Below are positions 17,293-26,073 of a stretch of DNA of 30,502 bases, piece after piece. The stretch comes from CAVPRW01 sp046727435 [NCBI: bacterium]. GTDB lineage: Bacteria; Tectomicrobia; Entotheonellia; J063. The notes under the pieces were generated by a model, which ran no database searches, was not told the DNA's origin, and saw only the letters and a program-made list of their open reading frames with translations. How positions within the stretch are numbered: position 1 is the stretch's first letter; each line of letters opens with the position of its first letter. Position numbers and translations under genes: made by a program. Location of the stretch: positions 1-30,502 of the forward strand of contig JBKPCR010000045.1 of the NCBI GenBank assembly GCA_046727435.1, in the 5' to 3' direction.

Positions 17293-18000
17293 ATGCCGAA
17301 GGCTCCACAAAAGGCGAGCCCAGTCAAGGTACAAGTGGTTATCAAGGGCAACCTCGACCAAGGCAAGTACGCAGCGGCATTACGCCGACTGGCTCGGGAA
17401 CTAGTGAAGACGTTCGGGGAAAAGGGAAAAAATTGGGTCCTGACGGAGTCGATCGGTGAGCCGCCGAGCAAGGGGCCTCGGGACATCACACTGTACGTTG
17501 TCGCTGGCGACGAGGCGCCGACGGACCTCTGGGCCGCGCATGGTTACAAGGTCCCTCCAGCGGAAATGGCAAAATTGCAAGCGGCATTTGACCCGAGTTC
17601 TAAAACGGCGGGTGCGACTTACAGAAATGTCGGCATAGTTCCGGCGGACAAAGCTATAGGCCTAGGCGAATATGGGCTTTCCAATAGTATGACGCATGAG
17701 GTTGGGCACTCGCTTATTGGAGTTCGCTGTGACCACCCTTCTTCAGAGCCCGAGTGCGGCGGGGTCATGCAAGAGTTTCCGTCACCGCGCGAAGATCTTG
17801 GGTATAACGATCAGTTCACCCGGACTGTCAGAGAGATGTATCCGTTGATGGTGACCGAGAGGCCGAGCTACACCGCGGTCTGGCAGCCGAGTACCGAGGG
17901 TGAGATCCAGCTCTACGGCTGGACCACCGACGCGCTGCGGGCTGAGTACGACAAGCTGTGGGAGCAGGGCTGGCGCCTGAAACTGCTGAGCCTCTTCTAG
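17293..18000 (+). CDS. Zincin-like protein with C-terminal BTRD1-like repeat
   Basis: 235 aa as written. Residues about 130-160 hold SNSMTHEVGHSLIGVRCDH, an HExxH zinc site with further His/Asp residues close to the metzincin spacing (one residue longer). They are followed by CGGVMQEFPSP, which resembles a Met-turn. The last 50 residues (YTAVWQPSTEGEIQLYGW, then LRAEYDKLWEQGWRLKLLSL) match the bacterial tandem repeat domain 1 (BTRD1) pattern seen as multiple copies in some secreted hydrolases; here there is one copy. There is no ribosome site before the ATG and the upstream DNA is an IS stub, so the natural N terminus may be missing. No signal peptide. It could be an orphan toxin tip once attached to an RHS-type protein (inference). 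Confidence 0.6.
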   Translation: MPKAPQKASPVKVQVVIKGNLDQGKYAAALRRLARELVKTFGEKGKNWVLTESIGEPPSKGPRDITLYVVAGDEAPTDLWAAHGYKVPPAEMAKLQAAFDPSSKTAGATYRNVGIVPADKAIGLGEYGLSNSMTHEVGHSLIGVRCDHPSSEPECGGVMQEFPSPREDLGYNDQFTRTVREMYPLMVTERPSYTAVWQPSTEGEIQLYGWTTDALRAEYDKLWEQGWRLKLLSLF

Positions 18001-18009
18001 GAGGCTTTA

Positions 18010-18101
18010 CTGACCGTTGCATCTCCAGCTTAGATTTTCTCCGCTGAACGGGGCGCGCCTGGCTCAGAAGACAAAAGTTAAGTTTTGCATGCAACGGTCA
18101 G
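18010..18101. mobile_element. 92-bp MITE-like element at the right end of the insertion
   Basis: Begins CTGACCGTTGCAT and ends with its exact complement ATGCAACGGTCAG, flanked by TA on both sides (18008-18009 and 18102-18103). The perfect repeat including the flanking bases is 16 bases (18007-18022 against 18089-18104). The inner parts match the two ends of the IS630 copy: CAGCTTAGATTTTC is like the 10418 end, and AAAACTTAACTTTTG is like the 9336 end. It looks like an internally deleted IS630 relative that a transposase could move in trans. Confidence 0.75.
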
Positions 18102-18103
18102 TA

Positions 18104-18927
18104 AGGACTTCATGAATAAGACCGTTGATTTCGCCGCGAGTGACGCCGCCATGACTGACGAGGAGATAGCGTCCGTGGAGGGAGGCGTGCAGTTGTTGCC
18201 GATGACCGCGGGGTCGATCGTGCTGGCTTATAACCTACCAGATGGCCCCAAGGAGTTAAAACTCTCGCGGGAAGCTTACACGCTGATCTTTCTGGGCCAG
18301 GTAACAAAATGGAACGATCCGGTGATCGCCCAAGCCAATCCCGATGCCAAGATGCCTGAAACGGGTATCACGGTGGTGCGGCGCGCCGACAGTAGCGGCA
18401 CGACATTCGTGTTTACGCAGCATTTAGGTGCCATCAGCGAGGCGTGGAAGAATGGTCCCGGGACCGGCACGACGGTGAATTGGCCGAGCAGCGATAAGTT
18501 CATCGCGTCACCCAAGAACGACGGCGTAGCCGCGACGATCAAGCAAACACCCGGGGCGATTGGCTATATCGAATACGGTTTCGCTGAGCTCGGCAAGCTA
18601 CCTATGGCGTCGCTAGAGAACAAGGCTGGGAAGTACGTCAAGCCGAGCTTGGAAAGTGGTCAGGCTGCTCTGGCTGGGGTCGATCTACCTCCAGACTTGT
18701 GGGCTTGGCTACCCGACCCCACTGGAGAAGGAGCTTATCCAATTGTCACTTATACCTGGATGGTGTTCTACAAGAAATACGATGACCCTAAAAAAGCTGA
18801 GACGATCCGCAATGTCGTGAAGTATTGCCTGATCGATGGCCAGAAGATAAGCGGCAAGATGGGCTATATTCCCCTGCCGGAACCCGTGGTCCAGGTCGTG
18901 AGCAGCGCGCTCGACAACATCCGGTAG
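18104..18927 (+). pseudogene. pstS: Phosphate-binding protein PstS, C-terminal part
   Basis: Continuation of the pstS cut at 9335. Residues KDFMNKTVDFAASDAAMTDE, VQLLPMTAGSIVLAYNLP, RRADSSGTTFVFTQHL and PGAIGYIEYGFAELG are classic PstS ligand-binding and core motifs. Apart from the insertion it has no stops or shifts and ends ALDNIR, exactly like the second pstS at 22798. It lacks its own signal peptide and ribosome site, so it should not yield an exported protein. pstC follows after 12 bases. Confidence 0.9.
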
Positions 18928-18939
18928 AGGCGACAAGCC

Positions 18940-19947
18940 ATGGCATTGCCAGCCACTGAGCGGGAAGAAACAGCTGGTCTGGGGCATGAAGGTACGACCA
19001 CCGGCTCCATCTCTAGGCCGCCATCGACCTTCGATGTATTTGTCGACCAAGTGTTCCGTCATCTAACGCTTGTCGTCGCGGGTCTCACCATCGTCCTGGT
19101 GCTGTATATCGTCCTCGAGATCGGTGGCAAGGCCGCTCCTGCTATGCAAAAGTATGGCCTGAGTTTCATCACCTCGACCACCTGGGACGTCAACAAAGCG
19201 CGGTTCGGCGTGCTGCCAGAAATTTGGGGTACCCTGTATAGTTCGGTGCTGGCTCTCTTGCTCGGGGGATTCTTCGGCGTCTCGATTGCCATTTTCCTCA
19301 CGCAGGATTTCTTGCCGCCGAAGATCGAGGTACTCTTTAAGAACATTGTCGAGCTGCTGGCAGCCATCCCCAGCGTCGTTTATGGGTTGTGGGGCATCTT
19401 TGTGCTCATCCCTGCCATCCGCCCAGTGGCCGACTGGGTGCATCAACATCTCGGGTGGATTCCCTTCTTTAATACATCGCTCAGCGGTCCCGGCATGCTG
19501 CCAGCCGCGCTGGTGCTGACCATCATGGTGCTACCGACCATCTCTGCCATCTCGCGCGATGCGCTGAGCGCCGTTCCTCCGCGGCTCAAGGAAGCAGCTT
19601 TCGGTATGGGAGCCACGCGGTGGGAAGCTATCCTGCGGGTGATTTTGCCGACAGCCTCGACTGGCATTTTTGGCGCATTAATGCACGGCTTTGGCCGCGC
19701 CCTGGGAGAAACCATGGCGTTGGCGATGTTGGTCGGCAACTCGAACCAGCTCAGCATTTCGTTGTTCTCGCCAGCTAACACCTTGGCCGCCCTGCTGGCC
19801 CTGAATTTTCCCGAGGCAGACAAGCGGCAGGAACAGGTTCTCATGTACGCAGCGGTGCTCTTGCTAGCAATCACCCTGCTCGTCAACATCTGCGGGGCTG
19901 CGGTGCTCAGGCGTGCCAATGCTCGTTTATCTGGAGGAGGGAAGTGA
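18940..19947 (+). CDS. pstC: Phosphate ABC transporter permease PstC
   Basis: 335 aa, intact, with about six membrane helices (TLVVAGLTIVLVLYIVLEIG, LYSSVLALLLGGFFGVSIAI, VLMYAAVLLLAITLLVNICG and others). The EAA-type cytoplasmic loop is LKEAAFGMGATRWEAILRVI and the PstC motif is ELLAAIPSVVYGLWGIFVLI. With PstA it forms the inner-membrane channel for phosphate taken from PstS. It sits 12 bases after the pstS remnant and directly before pstA (GGAGGAGGG at its 3' end is the pstA ribosome site). The insertion in pstS may reduce its transcription from the Pho box at 9031. Confidence 0.95.
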   Translation: MALPATEREETAGLGHEGTTTGSISRPPSTFDVFVDQVFRHLTLVVAGLTIVLVLYIVLEIGGKAAPAMQKYGLSFITSTTWDVNKARFGVLPEIWGTLYSSVLALLLGGFFGVSIAIFLTQDFLPPKIEVLFKNIVELLAAIPSVVYGLWGIFVLIPAIRPVADWVHQHLGWIPFFNTSLSGPGMLPAALVLTIMVLPTISAISRDALSAVPPRLKEAAFGMGATRWEAILRVILPTASTGIFGALMHGFGRALGETMALAMLVGNSNQLSISLFSPANTLAALLALNFPEADKRQEQVLMYAAVLLLAITLLVNICGAAVLRRANARLSGGGK

Positions 19948-19952
19948 GATCG

Positions 19953-20853
19953 ATGGAAGGCTCGCAAGCTGCCGTCAACGGTGATCTGCCATCGCTGGAG
20001 CGGTCATATCGTGATCCTCGCGGCGTATTGAGCACACTACTCAGCGTCGTGACAGGTGCTGCCACGGTGGTTGCCTGTATCCCCTTATTCTCTGTTTTGA
20101 TCCTGTTGCTCTGGCGCGGTGGTGTGAAGCTCAGCTGGCAGTTGTTTGTCGAACTTCCCCCGACGGCGTTCGAGGAGGGTGGAGGATTCGGCAACGCTAT
20201 CGTCGGCACCCTGGTAATGGTCGGCATTGCTGCCTTGATTAGCGTGCCGTTTGGCATCCTCGCCGCCGTCTTCTTGGCGGAGTTTGGACCGGACAGTAAG
20301 CTTGCTGCCGGTGCCCGTTTCTGTGCCAAGACGCTCACGGGTCTGCCGTCGATCTTGGCCGGTGTCTTTGCCTTTGCTGCTGTGGTGTTGGCGACCGGAA
20401 CCTATTCCGCCCCCGCAGGCGGTGTAGCTCTCGCGTTGCTGATGCTGCCGACGGTCCTCCTGACGGCCGAGGAAGCGATGAAGACGGTCCCGGCCCGTAT
20501 GTAAGGAAGCCGCAGTCGGGATGGGCTGCACACGCAGCCAGGTCATCTGGAAAGTGGTATTACCCACCGCGCTGCCCGGCATACTCACCGGCGTGATGCT
20601 GGCCGTGGCGCGTGCCTCCGGCGAGACAGCACCCTTGCTGTTCACCGCCTTATTCAGCAATTACTGGCTCATCCAGGATGGGCATCTGGGGCTGATGGAG
20701 CCGACGGCATCTTTGGCGGTATTGATCTATAACTTCTCCGGCATGCCATTCGAGAATCAGATTGAGATGGCCTGGGCTGCAGCCCTCGTTCTGGTGCTGT
20801 TGGTGCTGGTGATCAATATCATCGGGCAATTGTTCTCTCGCCAAAAAGTGTAA
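19953..20853 (+). pseudogene. pstA: Phosphate permease PstA with a one-base frameshift
   Basis: The first part (19953-20504; a GTG at 19944 is an alternative start) encodes FGILAAVFLAEFGPDSKLAA and LTGLPSILAGVFAFAAVVLA up to MKTVPARM, then TAA. The second part (to 20853) continues the EAA loop and membrane domain: EAAVGMGCTRSQVIWKVVLP and ARASGETAPLLFTALFSNYW. Removing one T at 20502 (ATG-T-AAG-GAA-GCC) joins them as ARMKEAAVGMG, giving about 299 residues. The shift falls inside the conserved loop that contacts PstB, so the truncated product should be inactive. Either a true mutation or a single-base sequence error. Confidence 0.85.
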
Positions 20854-20883
20854 GCGCCAAACCGACTGATAAGGGGTGTTGTG

Positions 20884-21714
20884 ATGAATTGCACGATCGC
20901 AGCTAAGCATGGCGATGTTCCCACTGCTAGCAACGGCGCGGGTGAGGTGATCATCGATTGCAAGATCGACAACTTGTACTATGGCAAGTTTCTGGCGGTG
21001 CGCGACAGTCGCATCCCGATCGAGAAGGGTAAAATCACCGCCTTCATCGGTCCTTCTGGTTGCGGCAAGAGCACAGCTTTACGGTGCCTCAATCGTATGA
21101 ACGATCTGGTGCGCGGCTTCCACTTCGAGGGAAACGTCCATTTCCGCGGCAAGGATATTTACGCTTCCAGGGTCGATCCAGTGGTGGTTCGCCGTCACAT
21201 CGGTATGGTATTCCAGCAGCCGAACCCCTTTGCCATGAGTATTTTCAACAACGTCGCCTTCGGACTGCGACTGAACCGCTATAAAGGAGACACCGCCGCG
21301 AAGGTGGAACAGGCGCTGCAGAGCGCCGCGCTCTGGGATGAGGTCAAAGATAAGCTCAAAAATAATGGCTTATCGCTGTCTGGGGGTCAGCAGCAACGGC
21401 TGTGTATCGCCCGTGCCATTGCCACCGAGCCGGACGTCCTGCTGATGGACGAACCCTGCTCCGCGCTCGACCCTATCGCCACCCGCCGCATCGAAGAGCT
21501 CATGCACGAGCTAAAGAAAAAGTACACCATTGCGATCGTCACGCACAATCTGCAGCAGGCCACGCGCGTGGCGGATAAAACGGCGTTTATGTATGTCGAT
21601 ACCTCCCGAGGCGGTCGCACAGGGTATCTCGTCGAGTACCGGGAGACTAAAGAGATGTTTGAAGATCCCAGGGAGGAGTACACCAAGCAGTATATTCGCG
21701 GTGAATTTGGCTGA
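20884..21714 (+). CDS. pstB: Phosphate ABC transporter ATP-binding protein PstB
   Basis: 276 aa from the ATG at 20884 (GTG at 20881 is just upstream); AAGGGG lies at suitable spacing. Walker [22 protein letters not shown]-loop [17 protein letters not shown], signature [14 protein letters not shown], Walker [13 protein letters not shown] and switch His in [14 protein letters not shown] are all present. The phrase [18 protein letters not shown] is a typical PstB end. It energises the PstCA channel in the cytoplasm. Intact, 30 bases after the end of pstA. Confidence 0.97.
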   Translation: MNCTIAAKHGDVPTASNGAGEVIIDCKIDNLYYGKFLAVRDSRIPIEKGKITAFIGPSGCGKSTALRCLNRMNDLVRGFHFEGNVHFRGKDIYASRVDPVVVRRHIGMVFQQPNPFAMSIFNNVAFGLRLNRYKGDTAAKVEQALQSAALWDEVKDKLKNNGLSLSGGQQQRLCIARAIATEPDVLLMDEPCSALDPIATRRIEELMHELKKKYTIAIVTHNLQQATRVADKTAFMYVDTSRGGRTGYLVEYRETKEMFEDPREEYTKQYIRGEFG

Positions 21715-21736
21715 TTCCTCGAGAAGGTGCCCATCG

Positions 21737-22798
21737 ATGACTGCTCGACGGATGGTCGTGCTGATAGTGGCTATACTGGCTGTCTCCATTGGGTGGAGTT
21801 CTGTCCTTGCACAGGCGGGGACTCCCAGCAAGACTGTGCCGCCGGGCACGATGCACATCCATGGCGGAGGAGCCACCCTTCCAGCACCGCTTTACAAGAA
21901 GTGGATTGAGGAATATCAGAAGCGCCGGCCCGAGGTCATGGTCAGCTACGATGTCGTCGGCAGCGGCGAGGGCGTCAAGGAATTTGTGGCGGGTCGGGTT
22001 GACTTCGGCGCCAGCGATGCCGCCATGAGCGATGCGCAAATCGCAGAGGTAGCACGTGGGGTACAACTGGTACCTGCTGTCGCCGGCAGTATTGTGTTGG
22101 CATATAATCTGGAGGGGCTAGGAGGCGATCTGAAGCTCACCCGGGAGGTGTACGTCGACATCTTTCTAGGCAAGATCAAAAGCTGGGACGACCTGCGAAT
22201 CAAGCGCATCAATCCTGAGCTGAACTTGCCCAAGAGCGATATCGCCCTCGTCGTACGCCAGGACGGCAGCGGCACGACTTATGCCTTCACCAACCACCTC
22301 AGTGCCGTCAGTGAGGAATGGCGGGACCGCGGTCCGGGCGTCGGGACACTGATCGACTGGCCCGGCAACGCCATGGCCGCTCGTGGGAACGAGGGCGTGG
22401 CTGGCCGCATCAAAATCAGCAAGGGCTCCATCGGCTATGTCGAGTACGGCATGGCCAGACGAACTGGGTTGTCGATGGCCTGGTTGGAGAACAAAGCCCG
22501 GCAGTTTATCGAGCCCCACGGGGGCAGCGGCCTGGCAACGTTGCTGAACACTCCCTTGCCGGAAAACTTACGCGTGTTTTTCCCCGATCCGGACGGCCAG
22601 GACTCCTACCCCATCGTGACCTACAGTTGGTTGCTTTTGTATAGGCAATACGATGACGCGCCAAAGCTTGGAGCGCTCAAGCAATATGTCAGATGGTGCC
22701 TCACCACTGGGCAGGAATTCAATGAGGCGCTGGGCTTCGTGCGCTTGCCGCCGCAGATCATCGCCCGCGCCATGGAGGCGCTCGACAATATTCGCTAG
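21737..22798 (+). CDS. pstS: Second phosphate-binding protein PstS
   Basis: 353 aa from the ATG at 21737 (GAAGGTG upstream); the frame extends farther back but overlaps pstB. A signal peptide is followed by GGGATLPAPLYKKWIEEY, SYDVVGSGEGVKEFVAGRVD, FGASDAAMSDAQIAEVARG, RQDGSGTTYAFTNHLSAVSE and GSIGYVEYGMARRTGLSMAW, a full PstS core. It is clearly related to the broken copy at 9122/18104 (same order, both ending ALDNIR) and could supply the binding function lost there. It lies 22 bases after pstB and is the last gene before a hairpin terminator. Confidence 0.92.
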   Translation: MTARRMVVLIVAILAVSIGWSSVLAQAGTPSKTVPPGTMHIHGGGATLPAPLYKKWIEEYQKRRPEVMVSYDVVGSGEGVKEFVAGRVDFGASDAAMSDAQIAEVARGVQLVPAVAGSIVLAYNLEGLGGDLKLTREVYVDIFLGKIKSWDDLRIKRINPELNLPKSDIALVVRQDGSGTTYAFTNHLSAVSEEWRDRGPGVGTLIDWPGNAMAARGNEGVAGRIKISKGSIGYVEYGMARRTGLSMAWLENKARQFIEPHGGSGLATLLNTPLPENLRVFFPDPDGQDSYPIVTYSWLLLYRQYDDAPKLGALKQYVRWCLTTGQEFNEALGFVRLPPQIIARAMEALDNIR

Positions 22799-22811
22799 CA
22801 TAGGTATCTAA

Positions 22812-22843
22812 GGGCTGCGAGCGAGACAAGTCGCTTGCAGCCC
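22812..22843 (+). terminator. Hairpin after the pst operon
   Basis: Arms GGGCTGCGAGCGA (22812-22824) and TCGCTTGCAGCCC (22831-22843) pair over 13 positions with one mismatch, around a 6-base loop. It follows the second pstS stop by 14 bases. A T-run (TTTTTTTT) occurs only about 35 bases later, so it may be a rho-assisted or weak terminator. Confidence 0.6.
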
Positions 22844-23008
22844 CTTCCATCCCCGGCTAAGCCACCTCCGGTTTACCTGTTTTTTTTACTTCTCTCCTTC
22901 CTTTGTATCATTCCGCGAATACGTCTGTCCGGAACGGCTGTATTGGACCGCGTCCACCTTCCAGATCTTTCTCGAAGAGTTCGTCCACGCGTTTCTCGAC
23001 TCATGCTC

Positions 23009-23038
23009 TTTTTACCCCTTCTTAACTGCAGCGTAATA
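23009..23038 (+). promoter_or_regulatory. Weak Pho-box-like repeats upstream of the phytase-like gene
   Basis: TTTACC (23011), TTAACT (23022) and GTAATA (23033) are spaced exactly 11 bases apart, the period of the repeats before pstS. The match to TTAACA is partial. It lies about 150 bases upstream of the preferred start at 23190. The surrounding 22844-23189 has no gene. Confidence 0.35.
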
Positions 23039-23189
23039 ACTCGGCCTTAGGATCGAGCCGTGTGCCATCGAAAAATATTGCTGCTGTTGAGCCTCTCTCA
23101 TGCGAACGGTAGCTTCATGGCGAAAAGACGACCCTACTAGCAATCCTCGTCCAGAGTTCGAAACCCGTGTCCCACTCTTGGAGGAAACA

Positions 23190-24319
23190 GTGTTCACACA
23201 GATCAAGCCCTCAGCCTCTCGATCATTGTCAATCACCCTCAGCGTGGTACTTATCGCGGCGTTTATCCCGAATGCCACCCCCGACAGCGTCACCGACCAT
23301 TCCTTCAGCAGGCCGGTACGGTCGTTTCAGCGAGTGGCCACATATGATGTCCCCGGCCAGGTCGCCGAGATCATCGTGTCCACACCTAATGGCGAGATGC
23401 TGATCTATACCGATTCCGCCGCCGAGGAGATCGGCTTCGTGACAATTACCGAGCCGCGGCATCCCACGAGCGGTGGATCGCTGAAAATGCCGGGCGAGCC
23501 GACGTCGGTCGCCGTGACGCCTGATGGGGCATGGGCACTGGTGGCCGTGCATGGGTCCAGTGAGGACAGACTGGTAGTTGTGGATCTGGGCACTCGGACC
23601 ATCGATGCCACGATTATTCTAGGTGGTCAGCCGGACTCAGTTGCCATCAGCGCGGACGGCCGGTATGCGGCCATCGCCATCGAGAACGAGCGCGACGAGG
23701 ACGTCAACGACGGCGTGATGCCCCAGCTCCCTGCGGGGTTCCTGACCATCGTCGATCTCATCGGGGCGCCGTCGGATTGGACGACGCGCGATGTAGACCT
23801 GACGGGCCTGGCTGACCGGTTCCCCGAAGACCCCGAGCCTGAGTATGTGTCCATCAATGCCAGCAATCAGGCAGCAGTGACGCTCCAGGAGAATAACCAT
23901 GTTGTCATCGTTGACCTAGTGACCGGCGCTGTCGTGAGGCCTACCATTACCCGCTGGAATCACCGGAAGCAGCCCCGGCCGCTGCCTGGATGGGCCTGTC
24001 GGAAATCACCTGGATCGGTGACGACACCCTCCTGGTCGTAGAACGCGACAACCAGGAGCGCGACGATGCCCAGGTGAAACGCCTTTACCGCGTTTCGGTG
24101 TCTGGGATCAGCCCGACCCCTGCGGGCATGACGCCCTCGGTCCTGGCCAAGACGCTGGTCCGCGATCTGCTGGTGAAAGACGATTACCGGCTGGAGAAGA
24201 TCGAGGGCGCCGCGCTAACGAAGTCCGGCGAATTGCTTGTGGTCAATGACAATGACGGTGCTGGCGAGACGCGCCTGCTGCGGCTATACGGCGTGATTTC
24301 CCGCCATCCATCACGATAA
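23190..24319 (+). pseudogene. Phytase-like (esterase-like) secreted protein, internally deleted and out of frame
   Basis: The preferred start is GTG 23190 with GGAGG just upstream and a signal peptide (SLSITLSVVLIAAFIPNA); an ATG at 23100 is in the same frame. Part 1 is a beta-propeller-like region: PGEPTSVAVTPDGAWALVAV, GGQPDSVAISADGRYAAIAI and NNHVVIVDLVTGAVVR. It then shifts frame near 23940 to part 2, YHYPLESPEAAPAAAWMGLS, then DDTLLVVERDN, KTLVRDLL and EKIEGAALTKSGELLVVNDN. Part 2 matches the end of the phytase-like domain (PF13449 type). Such proteins are usually much longer, so an out-of-frame deletion of the middle is likely. It probably once released phosphate from organic phosphates in the periplasm. 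Confidence 0.65.
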
Positions 24320-24452
24320 GCCTCTCGCCTGCGTTCGTCCTTCGGAAGGCTCACCACGCGCGACCGAAACAGGCTTCGAGGCGCGCCTGTCGAACCATAA
24401 ACCGGTGACTATGAAAGCAGTTCCAGCGATGCTCACGGGAAAGGAGTGTGTT

Positions 24453-25922
24453 GTGAGACGAACCATCGGCTACACCTTGTTCGCCGTATCCCTGTTCCTT
24501 GGAATCTGGTTGCCTGTGGCAGGCGCCGGGGAAGCCAAGGAGAAGCCGGCCATCGAGCAGATTCTGGATATCCTGCTGCAGCGCGGCCAGATCACCCAGG
24601 AAGAATATCGTTCCTTGCAAGAGAAGGTGAAGCAGGAACAAGCCGCGGGGGTCAAGGAACCGGCTGCGGCCGTGCTGGCTGGGATCGAGAAGGGCAAACC
24701 GTTTCTCAAGTCAGCTGATGACAACTTCCGGCTCGAGTTTGGCGGCCGTCTCCAGGTCGATTTCCAAGGTGCCGAGGATGGTACCAGACTCCTCACGGGG
24801 CCATTCCTTGGCAGTCAATTTCTCATCCGTCGAGCCCGTATTGACGTGGATGCCATATTTTACAAGTGGATCAGGGCGAAGATCCAAGCCGAGCTGTCAG
24901 AGGGCGTCAGCCTGAAGGACGCCTACCTGGACCTGACGTTTATGCCCGAGTTGCGTCTCCGGGCTGGGCAATTTCATGTGCCGTTTAGCTTGGAAGAGTT
25001 AACATCCGACAATTTCATCGACTTCATCGAGCGTTCCCTGGTCAACGAATTGAGCCCAATGCGGGACCGAGGCGTGAAGGTCTACGGCGACCTGATGGGC
25101 GGGATCATCAGTTATCACCTGGGTGGTTTCAACGGAACCGGCGAGGATACATCAGACAACAATGGCGACAAGGACCTGGCCTTCCGGCTCGAGTATTCGC
25201 CGTTCCGAACCTCCAATTCGTTCTGGCTGAAAGGGTTGCAGTTCGCTGGCAACGTCACCTGGGGTAACGAAGACAACTTGACCACTCCACCGGGACGAAC
25301 AATCGCTCGTACCCCCAACCGTTTTACTTTCTTCGCCTCCCAAAATGCGAAGGGGGACCGCCTACGCTACGGTGGCGACTTCGCCTGGTGGGTCGGCCCG
25401 GCGAGCTTGAAGTTCCAATACGACGTGCAAACCAACGAGCAGAACGGGCTAGGCCCCGGTGGCACGAACCTGGACGATGTGACGGCGTCGGGCTGGTATG
25501 TTTCCGGCACCTATGTGCTGACGGGCGAAGATAAGCAACGCTCGGGAAATGTCATTCCCCGTAGGCCGTTCATCCCCTTCTCGGATCAGAGTGGCCTCGG
25601 AGCTGTTGAGGTGGGCCTGCGCTGGGCCGAGCTCTCGTTCGACTCGGATAGTCCGGTCAATTTGTTCAGTTCAAGTCTCTCCCCGGTCAATATCCCAGGA
25701 GGAGGCACATCGGCCAAAAACGGCGCCGAGAGCCTCACTCTAGGTGTTAATTGGTATTTCAATGAGTGGACGCGAGCGATGTTGAACTGGAATTACTACT
25801 GGTTTGACAATGCCCTGGGGACACCGTTCAGCTGTCAACTGGGGTTATGCTCGGCCGCACAGCTGCGTGGCGCTGATAAAGAGTCGTGGGAAATCCTCTC
25901 CCGGCTACAGATTTGGTTCTAG
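24453..25922 (+). CDS. Phosphate-selective porin (OprO/OprP family)
   Basis: 489 aa from the GTG at 24453, preceded by AAAGGAG; upstream in-frame ATGs lack a ribosome site. Signal peptide TLFAVSLFLGIWLPVAGAGE is followed by a short helical region ILDILLQRGQITQEEYRSLQ that is typical of these porins. A beta-barrel follows with alternating strands (FRLEFGGRLQVDFQG, RARIDVDAIFYKWIRAKIQA, LRLRAGQFHVPFSLEEL, MRDRGVKVYGDLMGGIISYH) and a terminal Phe (LSRLQIWF), the outer-membrane assembly signal. It should import phosphate or polyphosphate across the outer membrane, consistent with its place between phosphate genes. The exact ion selectivity is not shown by the sequence. Confidence 0.88.
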   Translation: MRRTIGYTLFAVSLFLGIWLPVAGAGEAKEKPAIEQILDILLQRGQITQEEYRSLQEKVKQEQAAGVKEPAAAVLAGIEKGKPFLKSADDNFRLEFGGRLQVDFQGAEDGTRLLTGPFLGSQFLIRRARIDVDAIFYKWIRAKIQAELSEGVSLKDAYLDLTFMPELRLRAGQFHVPFSLEELTSDNFIDFIERSLVNELSPMRDRGVKVYGDLMGGIISYHLGGFNGTGEDTSDNNGDKDLAFRLEYSPFRTSNSFWLKGLQFAGNVTWGNEDNLTTPPGRTIARTPNRFTFFASQNAKGDRLRYGGDFAWWVGPASLKFQYDVQTNEQNGLGPGGTNLDDVTASGWYVSGTYVLTGEDKQRSGNVIPRRPFIPFSDQSGLGAVEVGLRWAELSFDSDSPVNLFSSSLSPVNIPGGGTSAKNGAESLTLGVNWYFNEWTRAMLNWNYYWFDNALGTPFSCQLGLCSAAQLRGADKESWEILSRLQIWF

Positions 25923-25943
25923 ATTTCACCCGACCTTGCGCAC

Positions 25944-25976
25944 GCCGGGCTGCTGTGCCAGGGGGAGCAGCCCGGC
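25944..25976 (+). terminator. Hairpin after the porin gene
   Basis: Perfect 11-base arms GCCGGGCTGCT (25944-25954) and AGCAGCCCGGC (25966-25976) with an 11-base loop, 22 bases after the porin stop. No T-run follows, so termination may be weak or rho-dependent. Confidence 0.6.
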
Positions 25977-26073
25977 TAATCCACTCCTTATATGTCATGT
26001 TCACTTCGTAGTGTGGAGCACGTTGGGAATTGTCGGGGATGCATAACACTACTGACTTACGGGAGTCCTCACG

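Larger units (their letters stand above)
9336..18101. mobile_element. 8.77-kb IS630/MITE-bounded insertion in pstS
   Basis: The left end (from 9336) reads CTGAGCGTTGCATCC followed by AAAACTTAAATTTC. The right end, on the complement from 18101, reads CTGACCGTTGCATGC followed by AAAACTTAACTTTT. These are near-perfect inverted repeats of about 28 bases. Both ends are flanked by TA (9334-9335 and 18102-18103), the target duplication expected of IS630/Tc1-mariner type elements. Deleting the insertion and one TA restores pstS in frame (GSGAGI-KDFMNKTVDF). Contents: IS630-type transposase, O-antigen ligase-like gene, RHS gene, IS remnant, zincin-like gene, terminal MITE. Whether it moved as one unit or was built by successive insertions is not known. 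Confidence 0.8.

Noticed and set aside
9122-18927. Assembly chimera as the sole explanation of the split pstS
   Set aside because: The exact TA duplication, matching inverted ends and in-frame restoration argue for real transposition. The two ends adjoin different internal sequences, so a simple collapse of one IS copy does not explain it. Read-level proof is still lacking.
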